Translations under genes and position numbers: made by a program
In this document: piece after piece, positions 45,169 to 53,971 of the stretch
Layout of the letters: every line of letters starts with the position of its first letter
Numbering within the stretch: the stretch's first letter is position 1
From: Mycobacterium celatum
GTDB lineage: Bacteria > Actinomycetota > Actinomycetes > Mycobacteriales > Mycobacteriaceae
Length of the DNA stretch: 64,000 nt
NCBI RefSeq assembly: GCF_002101595.1
Contig: NZ_LQOM01000031.1
Span: 124,001-188,000 of the forward strand
Reading direction: 5' to 3'
Notes under the pieces: model-generated
What the model was told of the DNA's origin: nothing
The model's input: the letters and a program-made list of their open reading frames with translations, nothing else
The model's database searches: none

Positions 45169-45307
45169 ACGAGGGATCGGTCATCGCGTGAGCAAACGCG
45201 GGCGGTTGGCTGGCCGTCTGCCCGATTCTCCGCCGGGCCGTCGCCGATCCCGATACCATCCCCGCTTGGGCACGTAGATGGCGGGCCCTTTCAATCGAGA
45301 GGACGAG

Positions 45308-45859
45308 ATGCGCGCGATAACGAAACGAACGGCGGCGATTTCCGCGGCGATTGCAGTAATCGCGTTGATGGGCGTCGGATGTGCCGAGAAGAAGGAAAAG
45401 GCGGGCGAAACTACGAGTTCGGCGACGTCGTCGGTGTCGTCGTCGGCTGCCGCGGCTCCATCTACCACGGCCGAGAGCGCCGCCCCGAGTTCTACGCAGA
45501 TCGCCGGCGCCAACGGTACGGAATACACCGTCGAGGGCCCGATTCTCGCGAAGTACGAGTCCCTTTCTGAGAAGGACCGCAAAGACCTGGGAGCGCCGAC
45601 AGGTAACGAGCAGAAGAACCCGGACGGCGGCGTCTACCAGCAGTTCGACGGCGGCGTCATTGTTCACAAGACGCAGTCCTACGTGGTGTGGGGCAAGATC
45701 CGCGACAAGTGGAACGAGCTGGGCGGTTCGCAGGGCAAGCTCGGCTACCCGACCAGCGACGAGGTAGACACCCCCGACGGCGGCAAGAAGTCGACGTTCG
45801 AGCACGGCACGATCACCTGGAAGCCGGGCGACGAGCAGGCCACTGTCGTCGAGCAGTAG
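45308..45859 (+). CDS. Exported LGFP-repeat protein, probable lipoprotein
   Basis: A 183-residue protein starting at ATG 45308. The N-terminus is a signal sequence (MRAITKRTAAISAAIAVIAL) ending in MGVGC; the Cys near residue 25 could be lipidated, though the lipobox is imperfect. A Ser/Thr/Ala-rich linker of about 40 residues leads to two LGFP-type repeats (KDLGAPTGNEQ ... GKLGYPTSDEV). LGFP repeats occur in actinobacterial wall proteins and may bind the arabinogalactan-mycolate envelope. It lies between purH and the AAA gene and ends in a strong hairpin. Confidence 0.85.
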   Translation: MRAITKRTAAISAAIAVIALMGVGCAEKKEKAGETTSSATSSVSSSAAAAPSTTAESAAPSSTQIAGANGTEYTVEGPILAKYESLSEKDRKDLGAPTGNEQKNPDGGVYQQFDGGVIVHKTQSYVVWGKIRDKWNELGGSQGKLGYPTSDEVDTPDGGKKSTFEHGTITWKPGDEQATVVEQ

Positions 45860-45871
45860 ACGAGGGCCAAG

Positions 45872-45902
45872 GGGCGGGCAATCGATCGGATTGCCCGCCC
45901 TT
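45872..45902 (+). terminator. Intrinsic-type terminator hairpin after LGFP gene
   Basis: GGGCGGGCAAT (45872-45882) and ATTGCCCGCCC (45890-45900) pair exactly over 11 bases with a seven-base loop, followed by TT. It lies 12 bases after the stop codon and before the next promoter. Confidence 0.85.
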
Positions 45903-45939
45903 CGCTTGTGCACGCGCGGAGCAGTCGTAGCGTGGAGTG

Positions 45940-47322
45940 GTGACCGCACCGAATCATCTGCCCCGCACCGTCGGCGAATTGCGCGCCGCCGGGCACCGCG
46001 AGCGGGGAGTCAAACAAGAAATCCGGGAAAACCTGCTCACCGCGCTGGCCGAGGGTGACGACGTCTGGCCGGGGATCCTGGGCTTCGACGACACCGTGAT
46101 CCCGCAGCTGGAGCGGGCCCTGATCGCAGGTCATGACTTCGTCCTGCTCGGCGAACGCGGCCAGGGCAAGACCCGGCTGCTACGGGCGCTGGTCGGTCTG
46201 CTCGACGAGTGGACGCCGGTGATCGCCGGCGCCGAGCTCCCCGAGCATCCCTACTCGCCGATCACCCCGGAGTCGATCCGCCGCGCCGCCACTCTGGGCG
46301 ACGAGCTGCCGGTGGAGTGGAAACACCGAAGCGAGCGCTACACCGAGAAGCTGGCCACCCCGGACACCAGCGTGGCCGACCTGGTCGGCGACATCGACCC
46401 GATCAAAGTCGCCGAGGGCCGCAGCCTGGGCGACCCGGAGACCATCGCGTACGGGCTGATCCCGCGGGCGCACCGCGGCATTGTCGCGGTCAACGAGCTG
46501 CCCGACCTGGCCGAGCGCATCCAGGTCTCGATGCTCAACGTGATGGAGGAACGCGACATTCAGGTCCGCGGCTACACGCTGCGGTTACCGCTGGACGTGC
46601 TGGTGGTCGCCAGCGCCAACCCCGAGGACTACACGAACCGCGGCCGGATCATCACCCCGCTCAAGGACCGGTTCGGCGCCGAGATCCGCACCCACTACCC
46701 GCTGGAACTCGACGCCGAGGTCGGCGTCATCCTGCAGGAGGCGCATCTGAGCGCGCAGGTGCCGGACCACCTTATCCAAGTCATCGCCCGGTTCGCCCGC
46801 TACCTGCGCGAGTCCCAGTCGGTGGACCAGCGCTCCGGCGTCTCGGCACGATTCGCGATCGCGGCGGCCGAAACCGTGGCGGCCTCCGCCCGGCATCGCG
46901 GCGCGGTGCTCGGTGAGACGGATCCGGTGGCCCGGGTGGTCGATCTGGGCACCGTGATCGACGTGCTGCGCGGCAAGCTGGAGTTCGAGTCCGGCGAGGA
47001 GGGTCGCGAGCAGGCGGTGCTCGAGCACCTGCTGCGCCGGGCCACTGCCGACACCGCATCGAAAGTGCTTGGCGGCCTTGATGTCGGCTCGTTGGTGGCC
47101 GCGGTCGAGGGTGGTTCCGCGGTGACGACGGGCGAGCGGGTGTCGGCCAAGGACGTGCTGGCCGCACTGCCGGATCTGCCGGTCGTCGAGCAGATCGCTA
47201 GACGGCTCGGCGCTGAATCCGAGGGTGAACGCGCCGCAGCGCTCGAATTGGCGCTGGAGGCCTTGTATTTGGCCAAGCGCATCGACAAGGTGTCCGGGGA
47301 GGGCGAAACGGTCTATGGCTAA
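45940..47322 (+). CDS. AAA ATPase, magnesium-chelatase-subunit-I-like (Rv0958-like)
   Basis: A 460-residue AAA ATPase (GTG 45940; GTG 45937 also possible). Walker A is LGERGQGKTRLLRAL. The Walker B region reads HRGIVAVNELPDLAERIQVS, and the sensor and arginine regions (VVASANPEDYTNRGRIITPL) follow, as in chelatase I and MoxR/RavA proteins. The next gene encodes a VWA protein; AAA-VWA pairs work together in metal insertion or as remodelling chaperones. No chlorophyll or cobaltochelatase genes are present, so a cobalt or magnesium role is not implied. Confidence 0.9.
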   Translation: MTAPNHLPRTVGELRAAGHRERGVKQEIRENLLTALAEGDDVWPGILGFDDTVIPQLERALIAGHDFVLLGERGQGKTRLLRALVGLLDEWTPVIAGAELPEHPYSPITPESIRRAATLGDELPVEWKHRSERYTEKLATPDTSVADLVGDIDPIKVAEGRSLGDPETIAYGLIPRAHRGIVAVNELPDLAERIQVSMLNVMEERDIQVRGYTLRLPLDVLVVASANPEDYTNRGRIITPLKDRFGAEIRTHYPLELDAEVGVILQEAHLSAQVPDHLIQVIARFARYLRESQSVDQRSGVSARFAIAAAETVAASARHRGAVLGETDPVARVVDLGTVIDVLRGKLEFESGEEGREQAVLEHLLRRATADTASKVLGGLDVGSLVAAVEGGSAVTTGERVSAKDVLAALPDLPVVEQIARRLGAESEGERAAALELALEALYLAKRIDKVSGEGETVYG

Positions 47323-49300
47323 ACCGGTTAGAGGGCACTCCTCGCGGTACTCGGCGTATACCGGCGGGCCCGACCCACTGGCTCCGCCGGTGGATCTGCG
47401 CGAGGCGCTCGAGCAGATCGGTCAAGACGTCATGGCGGGCACCTCGCCGCGCCGCGCGCTCTCGGAGTTGCTGCGACGGGGCACTCGCAACATGCCCGGG
47501 GCGGACCGGTTGGCCGCCGAGGCCAATCGGAGACGGCGGGAGTTGTTGCGCCGCAACAACTTAGACGGCACGCTGCAGGAGATCAAGAAGCTGCTCGACG
47601 AGGCCGTGCTCGCCGAACGCAAGGAACTGGCCCGCGCCTTGGACGACGACGCACGCTTCGGGGAGCTGCAGCTCGACGCGCTGTCGCCATCGCCGGCCAA
47701 GGCCATCCAGGAGCTGTCCGAGTACAACTGGCGCAGCAGTGAGGCTCGCGAAAAATACGAGCAGATCAGGGATTTGCTCGGCCGCGAGATGCTCGACCAG
47801 CGGTTCGCCGGGATGAAGCAGGCGTTGGAGGGCGCCACCGACGAGGACCGCCAGCGCGTCGGTGAAATGCTCAACGACCTCAATGACCTGTTGGACAAGC
47901 ACGCCCGTGGCGAGGACACGCAGCAGGATTTTCAAGACTTCATGGACAAGCACGGCGAGTTCTTCCCGGAGAACCCGAGCAACGTCGAAGAGCTCATCGA
48001 CTCGCTGGCCCGGCGGGCCGCAGCGGCCCAGCGGTTCCTCAACAGTCTGAGCCCCGACCAGCGGGCTGAGCTGGAAGCGTTGGCGCAGCAGGCATTTGGA
48101 TCTCCCGCGCTGCAGCAGGCGCTGTCCCGGCTGGATGCCAACCTGCAAATGCTTCGTCCGGGCGAGGACTGGACGGGGTCGTCGGAGTTCTCCGGAGACA
48201 ACCCCCTGGGCATGGGGGAGGGCGCCCAGGCACTGGCCGATATCGCCGAACTCGAGCAGCTGGCCGAGCAGCTTTCGCAGAGCTATCCGGGCGCGACGAT
48301 GGATGACGTCGACCTCGACGCGCTGGCCCGCCAGCTCGGCGACCAGGCGGCGATCGACGCCCGAACTTTGGCGGAGCTGGAACGCGCACTGCTCAACCAG
48401 GGATTTCTGGACCGCAGTTCCGACGGCCAATGGCGACTGTCGCCAAAAGCGATGCGACGGCTCGGCGAGACCGCGCTACGCGATGTGGCACAACAACTTG
48501 CGGGTCGTCGCGGCGAGCGCGACCACCGCCGGGCCGGAGCGGCCGGCGAGCTGACCGGGGCGACGCGGCCGTGGCAGTTCGGGGACACCGAGCCGTGGAA
48601 CGTCACCCGCACGCTCACCAATGCGGTGTTGCGGCAGGCGGGCACCGGAACGATCGACGGCCCCATCCGGATCGCCGTCGACGACGTCGAGGTGTCCGAG
48701 ACCGAGACGCGCACACAAGCTGCGGTGGCCCTGCTGGTGGATACCTCGTTTTCCATGGTGATGGAGAACCGCTGGCTGCCGATGAAGCGCACGGCGCTGG
48801 CGCTCAACCATTTGATCAGCACCCGATTCCGCTCGGATGCGTTGCAGATCATCGCCTTTGGCCGTTACGCGCGGACGATGACCCCTGCCGAGCTGATGGG
48901 ACTGGAAGGCGTTTACGAGCAGGGCACCAACCTGCATCACGCGCTGGCGCTGGCCGGCCGGCATTTGCGACGGCATCCCAACGCCCAGCCGGTGGTGCTG
49001 GTGGTCACCGACGGCGAGCCGACGGCGCACCTGGAAGACCTCGGCGGCGACGGCACGGCGGTGTTCTTTGACTACCCGCCGCATCCGCGGACCATCGCGC
49101 ACACCGTGCGCGGGTTCGACGACATGGCTCGCTTGGGCGCGCAGGTCACCATCTTCCGACTCGGCAGCGATCCCGGGTTGGCACGGTTCATCGACCAGGT
49201 TGCCCGACGGGTCGAGGGCCGGGTGGTTGTCCCCGATCTCGACGGCTTGGGGGCGGCGGTGGTCGGCGACTATCTGCGGTCGCGACGGCGGCGCCGTTAG
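47315..49300 (+). CDS. VWA-domain protein partner of AAA ATPase (Rv0959-like)
   Basis: A 661-residue protein starting at ATG 47315, overlapping the AAA gene by eight bases. The N-terminal 430 residues are helical, acidic and rich in charged residues (LDEAVLAERKELARALDDDA). The C-terminal part is a von Willebrand A domain with a MIDAS motif DTSFSMVMENRW, then TDGEPTAHL. VWA proteins of this type are substrate adaptors for AAA partners. The stop overlaps the convergent DUF1707 gene by four bases. In M. tuberculosis vapBC9 and other genes follow; here they do not. Confidence 0.9.
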   Translation: MAKPVRGHSSRYSAYTGGPDPLAPPVDLREALEQIGQDVMAGTSPRRALSELLRRGTRNMPGADRLAAEANRRRRELLRRNNLDGTLQEIKKLLDEAVLAERKELARALDDDARFGELQLDALSPSPAKAIQELSEYNWRSSEAREKYEQIRDLLGREMLDQRFAGMKQALEGATDEDRQRVGEMLNDLNDLLDKHARGEDTQQDFQDFMDKHGEFFPENPSNVEELIDSLARRAAAAQRFLNSLSPDQRAELEALAQQAFGSPALQQALSRLDANLQMLRPGEDWTGSSEFSGDNPLGMGEGAQALADIAELEQLAEQLSQSYPGATMDDVDLDALARQLGDQAAIDARTLAELERALLNQGFLDRSSDGQWRLSPKAMRRLGETALRDVAQQLAGRRGERDHRRAGAAGELTGATRPWQFGDTEPWNVTRTLTNAVLRQAGTGTIDGPIRIAVDDVEVSETETRTQAAVALLVDTSFSMVMENRWLPMKRTALALNHLISTRFRSDALQIIAFGRYARTMTPAELMGLEGVYEQGTNLHHALALAGRHLRRHPNAQPVVLVVTDGEPTAHLEDLGGDGTAVFFDYPPHPRTIAHTVRGFDDMARLGAQVTIFRLGSDPGLARFIDQVARRVEGRVVVPDLDGLGAAVVGDYLRSRRRRR

Positions 49301-49902
49301 CGCTGCGGCTTGCGGGTCTTCCGCTTGATGCCCACGCCGCCCCACAGCGAAAAGCCCTTGATCTTCACCTTCGGTGCGCCCGGCGTCCCCTCACCCTTGA
49401 CGTCGTGATCGAAGCCCCCCATCACGCCGTGGCCCTCGATTTCGACGTTGACTTCGGGTGGCAGCAGGATCGTCTGGCCGCCCATGATCGAGCAGGCGTG
49501 GATCTCCACTTCCGGAGAGGTGAAGTCGGCGTAGCGGAGATCGATGACGCCGCCGCCCCACAGCGCGAACGTCGTCAACTTCTTGGGCACGTTCCACCGG
49601 CCGCGGCGTTCGAACGCGCTCATGATGGCCAGCAGCAAGGTGGACGGCGCGGGTTTGCAGGCACCCCGGCGCGGAGCCACCGGATAGTCCGGCAGGTCGG
49701 AGCGCAGCCGATCGAGCTCGTCGTAGGTTTTTGCGGCGTAGGCCTTGGTCAGCCGCTCCTCGTACTCGTTCATCGGTAGCCGGCCTTGCGCGGCGGCGTC
49801 GGTGAGCAACTGCGCCACCTGTATGCGATCGGTGTCGGCGGCGCGCGACTCCGAGGCCGGTGTGTCTTGCGCGCCCCCCTGCGCTGAATTGCTCATTACC
49901 AC
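49297..49902 (-). CDS. DUF1707 domain protein (Rv0966c-like)
   Basis: A 201-residue protein with an N-terminal DUF1707 domain (IQVAQLLTDAAAQGRLPMNEYEERL, about residues 25-50, quoted by position; core EYEERLTKAYAAKTYDELD) and a C-terminal beta-helical cell-wall-active-antibiotics-response type region (IHACSIMGGQTILLPPEVNV, GHGVMGGFD, GFSLWGGVGIKRK). Its role is unknown; such proteins often sense envelope stress. It is 39 bases from the stop of echA7 and shares the direction of that operon, but reads after it. Confidence 0.85.
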   Translation of the reverse strand: MVMSNSAQGGAQDTPASESRAADTDRIQVAQLLTDAAAQGRLPMNEYEERLTKAYAAKTYDELDRLRSDLPDYPVAPRRGACKPAPSTLLLAIMSAFERRGRWNVPKKLTTFALWGGGVIDLRYADFTSPEVEIHACSIMGGQTILLPPEVNVEIEGHGVMGGFDHDVKGEGTPGAPKVKIKGFSLWGGVGIKRKTRKPQR

Positions 49903-49941
49903 GAGCCTACGACGAACAGATTTTGCTGCAAGGCAAGTTCG

Positions 49942-50814
49942 CTAAACTGCCCACCTGGGCGGGCGTTTCTGCAGGAAGGCGAGCATGCCCTCGCGGGCCT
50001 CCTCCGAGACGAACAACCGGGCCGAGTCCACGCTGAGCCGTTCGGCGTCGCGGTCGAAACCGGCGAGCACCTGGGCCGTTGTCAGCGCCTTCGACGCGGC
50101 CAGGCCCTGCGGGGACCCGTGCCGCAGCTCTCCCACCAGCGATGCCACCGCGGCCTCGACGTCGTCGGCCGCCATCGTGATCAACCCGATCGCGGCGGCT
50201 TCGCTGGCGTCGAATTTTTCGCCGGTGAGAAAGTAGCGCGCGGCGGCTCGCGCGGACATCTTCGGCAGCAACGTCAGCGAGATGATCGCCGGCGCGACCC
50301 CGATCCGGGCCTCGGTGAGCGCGAACGTGCTGCGTGGACCGGCGACCGCGATGTCGCACGCGCCCACCAGGCCGAAACCGCCCGCCCGGACATGGCCGTC
50401 GATTGCCGCGATCACCGGCAGCGGGCACTCGATGATCGCGCGCAGCAGCGCGGTGAGTTCGCGGGCCCGGTCGGCGGCCATGTCGAATACCGATGGTGGC
50501 GACCCGCTTCGCCCGGCTTCGCCGCCCTCGCGATCGCCACGCGCCGATGGTGGCGACCCGCTTCGCCCGGCATCGCCACGCGGGTCGCCGCCGGATGCTT
50601 GTGCGAGGTCCGCGCCGGCGCAGAACGTGCCACCGGTGTGGCCGAGCACCACCGCCCGGACCGCCGGATCGGCGGCCGCTTCCCGCAACCCTTCGTGCAG
50701 CTGTTCGACGAGGGCCGTCGACAGCGCGTTGCGGTTCTGCGGCGAGTTCAGGGTCAACCGCGCATAGGCTTTTCCAGGGCCCCTCGGCCCTGCGTACTCG
50801 ACGAGGGCGCCCAT
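49942..50814 (-). CDS. echA7: Enoyl-CoA hydratase/isomerase EchA7 with in-frame repeat insertion
   Basis: A crotonase-fold enzyme of 290 residues that hydrates enoyl-CoA (possibly methylglutaconyl-CoA, given its neighbours). Normal elements are GGTFCAGADLAQAS, AIDGHVRAGGFGLVGACDIA and the oxyanion loops. Between GADLAQASGG and FDMAADRARELTALL are about 30 extra residues (77-108) with two AGRSGSPPS copies, encoded by a dispersed repeat. The insertion lies in the variable loop of crotonases, so the enzyme can probably still fold. It is last in the operon; its ATG shares one base with the fadE12 stop (TGATG). Confidence 0.92.
   Translation of the reverse strand: MGALVEYAGPRGPGKAYARLTLNSPQNRNALSTALVEQLHEGLREAAADPAVRAVVLGHTGGTFCAGADLAQASGGDPRGDAGRSGSPPSARGDREGGEAGRSGSPPSVFDMAADRARELTALLRAIIECPLPVIAAIDGHVRAGGFGLVGACDIAVAGPRSTFALTEARIGVAPAIISLTLLPKMSARAAARYFLTGEKFDASEAAAIGLITMAADDVEAAVASLVGELRHGSPQGLAASKALTTAQVLAGFDRDAERLSVDSARLFVSEEAREGMLAFLQKRPPRWAV
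50490..50585 (-). repeat. Two direct repeats inserted within echA7
   Basis: Two perfect 28-base copies start at 50490 and 50544 (plus-strand core GGTGGCGACCCGCTTCGCCC), 54 bases apart, which is 18 codons, so the frame is kept. The stretch 50494-50540 on the minus strand closely matches the intergenic repeat at 31008-31054. Confidence 0.85.
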
Positions 50815-51980
50815 CAGTACGACCGCGGCAGGCCCAGCGACGTCTGCGCGACGAAGTTGAGCACCATCTCCCGGCTCACCGGCGCGATCCGCGACAACCG
50901 GGACGCGGTCAACGCCGCGGCAATGCCGTATTCCTTGGTCAACCCGTTGCCGCCGAGCGACTGCACGGCCTGGTCGACGGCACGCGCGGACGCTTCTCCC
51001 GCAGCGTATTTGGCCATGTTGGCGGCTTCGGCGGCGCCCATGTCGTCGCCGCTGTCGTAGAGCGTCGCGGCCTTCTGCATCATCAGCTTAGCCAATTCGA
51101 TCTCAATGTGGTTCTGGGCCAAGGGATGTGACAAGCCCTGGTGTGTGCCGATCGGGGTGCCCCACACCTTGCGGGTCTTGACGTAGTCGGTGGCCTTGCT
51201 GATCGCGAACCGGCCCATGCCGACGGCGCTGGCGGCGCCCATGATGCGCTCCGGGTTCAGCCCGGCGAACAGTTGCGCGATCGCCGCGTCCTCGGAGCCC
51301 ACCAGTGCATCGGCCGGCAACCGCACGTCGTCGATGAAGACCTGGAATTGGCGTTCCGGGCTGACCAACTCCATCTCGATCGGGGTGTAGCTGAACCCGG
51401 GCGCATCGGTGGGCACCACGAACAGCGCCGGCCGCAGCTTGCCGGTTTTGGTCTCCTCCGTGCGGCCGACCACCAGCACCAGCTGTGCCTGGTCGACGCC
51501 GGAGATGAAAACCTTTTGGCCGGAAAGGATCCAGTCGCTGCCGTCGCGGCGGGCGGTGGTGGTGATCTTGTGGGAGTTGGACCCGGCGTCGGGCTCGGTG
51601 ATCGCGAACGCCATGGTGATCGACCCGTCGGCGATGCCGGGCAGCCAGCGCTGCTTTTGCTCGTCGGTGCCGAACTTGGCAATGATGGTGCCGTTGATCG
51701 CCGGGGAGACGACCATCATCAACAATGCACAGCCGTGCGTTGCCATCTCTTCCATCACCAGTGACAGCTCGTACATGCCGGCGCCCCCACCGCCGTACTG
51801 CTCGGGCAGATTCACCCCGAGGAAGCCGAGTTTGCCTGCCTCGTTCCACAATTCGTCGGTGTGCTGGTGTGCGCGGGCCTTCTCCAGGTAGTAGTCCTGG
51901 CCGTAGTTGGCCGCCATCGCGGCCACCGCTTGGCGCAGCGCCCGGCGCTCCTCGCTCTCGATGAAGCTGGTGTCGGTCAT
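50814..51980 (-). CDS. fadE12: Acyl-CoA dehydrogenase FadE12
   Basis: A 388-residue flavin-dependent acyl-CoA dehydrogenase, starting at ATG 51980 (MTDTSFIESEER). Motifs include FAITEPDAGSNSHKITTTA (FAD-binding) and QSLGGNGLTKEYGIAA in the C-terminal helical domain. It introduces an alpha-beta double bond in an acyl-CoA. Length matches M. tuberculosis FadE12. It overlaps accA2 by four bases (ATGA). With accA2-accD2 and echA7, it could act on a branched acyl-CoA such as isovaleryl- or citronellyl-CoA. Confidence 0.95.
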   Translation of the reverse strand: MTDTSFIESEERRALRQAVAAMAANYGQDYYLEKARAHQHTDELWNEAGKLGFLGVNLPEQYGGGGAGMYELSLVMEEMATHGCALLMMVVSPAINGTIIAKFGTDEQKQRWLPGIADGSITMAFAITEPDAGSNSHKITTTARRDGSDWILSGQKVFISGVDQAQLVLVVGRTEETKTGKLRPALFVVPTDAPGFSYTPIEMELVSPERQFQVFIDDVRLPADALVGSEDAAIAQLFAGLNPERIMGAASAVGMGRFAISKATDYVKTRKVWGTPIGTHQGLSHPLAQNHIEIELAKLMMQKAATLYDSGDDMGAAEAANMAKYAAGEASARAVDQAVQSLGGNGLTKEYGIAAALTASRLSRIAPVSREMVLNFVAQTSLGLPRSY

Positions 51981-53965
51981 TGGTTTCCTTCCGATTGCGG
52001 GCTTTCGACGCGGGCCAGGATGGCGCCTACCTCGACCTGCTGTCCGGTCCTGACGTTGAGTTGGGCCAACACACCGTCGGTGGGCGCGGTGATGGTGTGT
52101 TCCATTTTCATGGCCTCCAGCCACACCAGCGGCTGGCCGGCGGCGACGCTGTCGCCGACCTGGGCGCCGATGCGGATGACGTTGCCGGGCATCGGCGCCA
52201 CCAGGGAGCCCTGCTCGACGGCCGAACCCGGCTCGGGGAAGCGCGGCAGCGCCACCAGATGAACCGGGCCGTGCGGGGAGTCGACGTAGACGTCCTGAAA
52301 ATTGGCGTCGTACCGCGCGACCTCGAAGGCATACGCCACCCCGTCACCGCCGGCCAGCACCACCTGATGCGGCGTGGCGGAGATCAGCTGCACCGACTCG
52401 TCGTCGGCGAGCACCAATCCCGTCCTGGTGAACCGGTATTCGATGCGGTGCTCGTCGCCGCCGTCGTCGAGATAGGTCTTGACCTGATAGCCCGAGGCCA
52501 CGTTGCGCCAGCCGCCGGGAATGGAAGCCCAGACGGCTGCGGTTGCTCGGTTGTGCGCGGCGTCGGCGAGTGCGGCGGCGATCGCGGACAGCCGGAGCGC
52601 GGCAGCGTCGGCCAACGGCGCCGAAAGCTCGGCCAAACCGTGGGTGTCGAAGAACGCGGTGTCGGTGGCGCCGTCCAAAAACGCCGGATGCCGCAGCACG
52701 TTCACCAACAGGTCGCGGTTGGTGCGCACGCCGTGTATGCGGGCGCGGCTCAGCGCATCGGCGAGCACCGCCGCGGCTGCCCGGCGCGTCGGTGCATACG
52801 AAATGACCTTGGCCAGCATCGGGTCGTAGTGGATGGACACCACCGAGCCGTCGACAATCCCGGAATCCAAGCGGATCCCGGTACGCGCGCCGAGCGAGTC
52901 GAATTCGGCGCGCACCGTCGGCACGCCGAAGCGTTGCACGGTGCCGGCCTGCGGCTGCCAGTCGCGCGCGGGATCCTCGGCGTAGAGGCGGGCCTCGATC
53001 GAATACCCGTGCCCCGCAGGCGGTTCGGCGTCGAGGCGGGCGCCGTCGGCCACAGCCAACTGCAGTTCGACCAGGTCCAGACCCGTGGTCTCCTCTGTGA
53101 CCGGGTGCTCGACCTGCAGGCGGGTGTTCATCTCCAGGAAGTAGAACTCGCCGTCGTCGTCTGCGAGGAACTCCACGGTTCCGGCGCCGGCGTAGCCGAT
53201 CGCGGCGGCGGCCAACCGCGCGGCGTCGAACAGCTTGGCCCGCATCCCGGGAGTGCGCTCCACCAGAGGCGACGGCGCTTCCTCGATGATCTTCTGATGC
53301 CGGCGCTGGATCGAGCATTCACGCTCGCCGACCGCCCACACGGTGCCGTGGGTGTCGGCCAGCACCTGCACCTCGACGTGGTGCCCGGTCGGCAGGTAGC
53401 GCTCGCAGAACACCGTCGGGTCGCCGAATGCTGACTGTGCTTCCCGCCGCGCGGCTGCGACTTCCCCTGGGAGAGCAGACAACTCGGTAACTACTCGCAT
53501 GCCGCGACCGCCGCCGCCGGCCGACGCCTTGACAAGGACCGGCAACTGTTGCGGCGTGACGGCTTCCGGGTCGAGTTCCTCGAGCACCGGAACACCTGCG
53601 GCGGCCATCATCTTCTTGGCCTCGATCTTGGAGCCCATCGCCCGAACAGCGGCCACCGGCGGCCCGACCCAGGTCAGGTCCGCAGCGGCCACCGCGGCAG
53701 CGAAATCGGCGTTCTCCGAGAGAAATCCGTAGCCGGGGTGCACGGCGTCGGCGCCGGAGGCACGGGCCGCGTCGATGAGCGCCTCGACGTTGAGGTAGTC
53801 GGTTGTCTTGGGCAGGCGCACCCGCGCGTCGGCCTCGGCGACGTGTGGCGCCGCGGCGTCGGGCTCGGTGTAGACGGCGACGGTGGATAGGCCCAGCCGC
53901 CGGCAGGTGGCGAACACCCGCCGGGCGATCTCGCCGCGGTTGGCCACCAAGACTCGAGTAATCAT
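51977..53965 (-). CDS. accA2: Biotin-dependent acyl-CoA carboxylase alpha subunit
   Basis: A 662-residue subunit joining biotin carboxylase and biotin carrier domains. The N-terminus MITRVLVANRGEIARRVF and the ATP-grasp parts (KASAGGGGRGMRVV, ERECSIQRRHQKIIEEAPS) identify the carboxylase; the C-terminal EAMKMEHTI carries the biotinylated Lys. The carboxylated substrate is set by AccD2; the operon suggests methylcrotonyl-CoA or geranyl-CoA. In M. tuberculosis the AccA2-AccD2 pair is not essential. It lies six bases after accD2. Confidence 0.95.
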   Translation of the reverse strand: MITRVLVANRGEIARRVFATCRRLGLSTVAVYTEPDAAAPHVAEADARVRLPKTTDYLNVEALIDAARASGADAVHPGYGFLSENADFAAAVAAADLTWVGPPVAAVRAMGSKIEAKKMMAAAGVPVLEELDPEAVTPQQLPVLVKASAGGGGRGMRVVTELSALPGEVAAARREAQSAFGDPTVFCERYLPTGHHVEVQVLADTHGTVWAVGERECSIQRRHQKIIEEAPSPLVERTPGMRAKLFDAARLAAAAIGYAGAGTVEFLADDDGEFYFLEMNTRLQVEHPVTEETTGLDLVELQLAVADGARLDAEPPAGHGYSIEARLYAEDPARDWQPQAGTVQRFGVPTVRAEFDSLGARTGIRLDSGIVDGSVVSIHYDPMLAKVISYAPTRRAAAAVLADALSRARIHGVRTNRDLLVNVLRHPAFLDGATDTAFFDTHGLAELSAPLADAAALRLSAIAAALADAAHNRATAAVWASIPGGWRNVASGYQVKTYLDDGGDEHRIEYRFTRTGLVLADDESVQLISATPHQVVLAGGDGVAYAFEVARYDANFQDVYVDSPHGPVHLVALPRFPEPGSAVEQGSLVAPMPGNVIRIGAQVGDSVAAGQPLVWLEAMKMEHTITAPTDGVLAQLNVRTGQQVEVGAILARVESPQSEGNQ

Positions 53966-53971
53966 CTCACA

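Noticed and set aside
50490..50585. Possible insertion sequence in echA7
   Set aside because: No transposase, no terminal inverted repeats and no target duplication; better explained as a short dispersed repeat.
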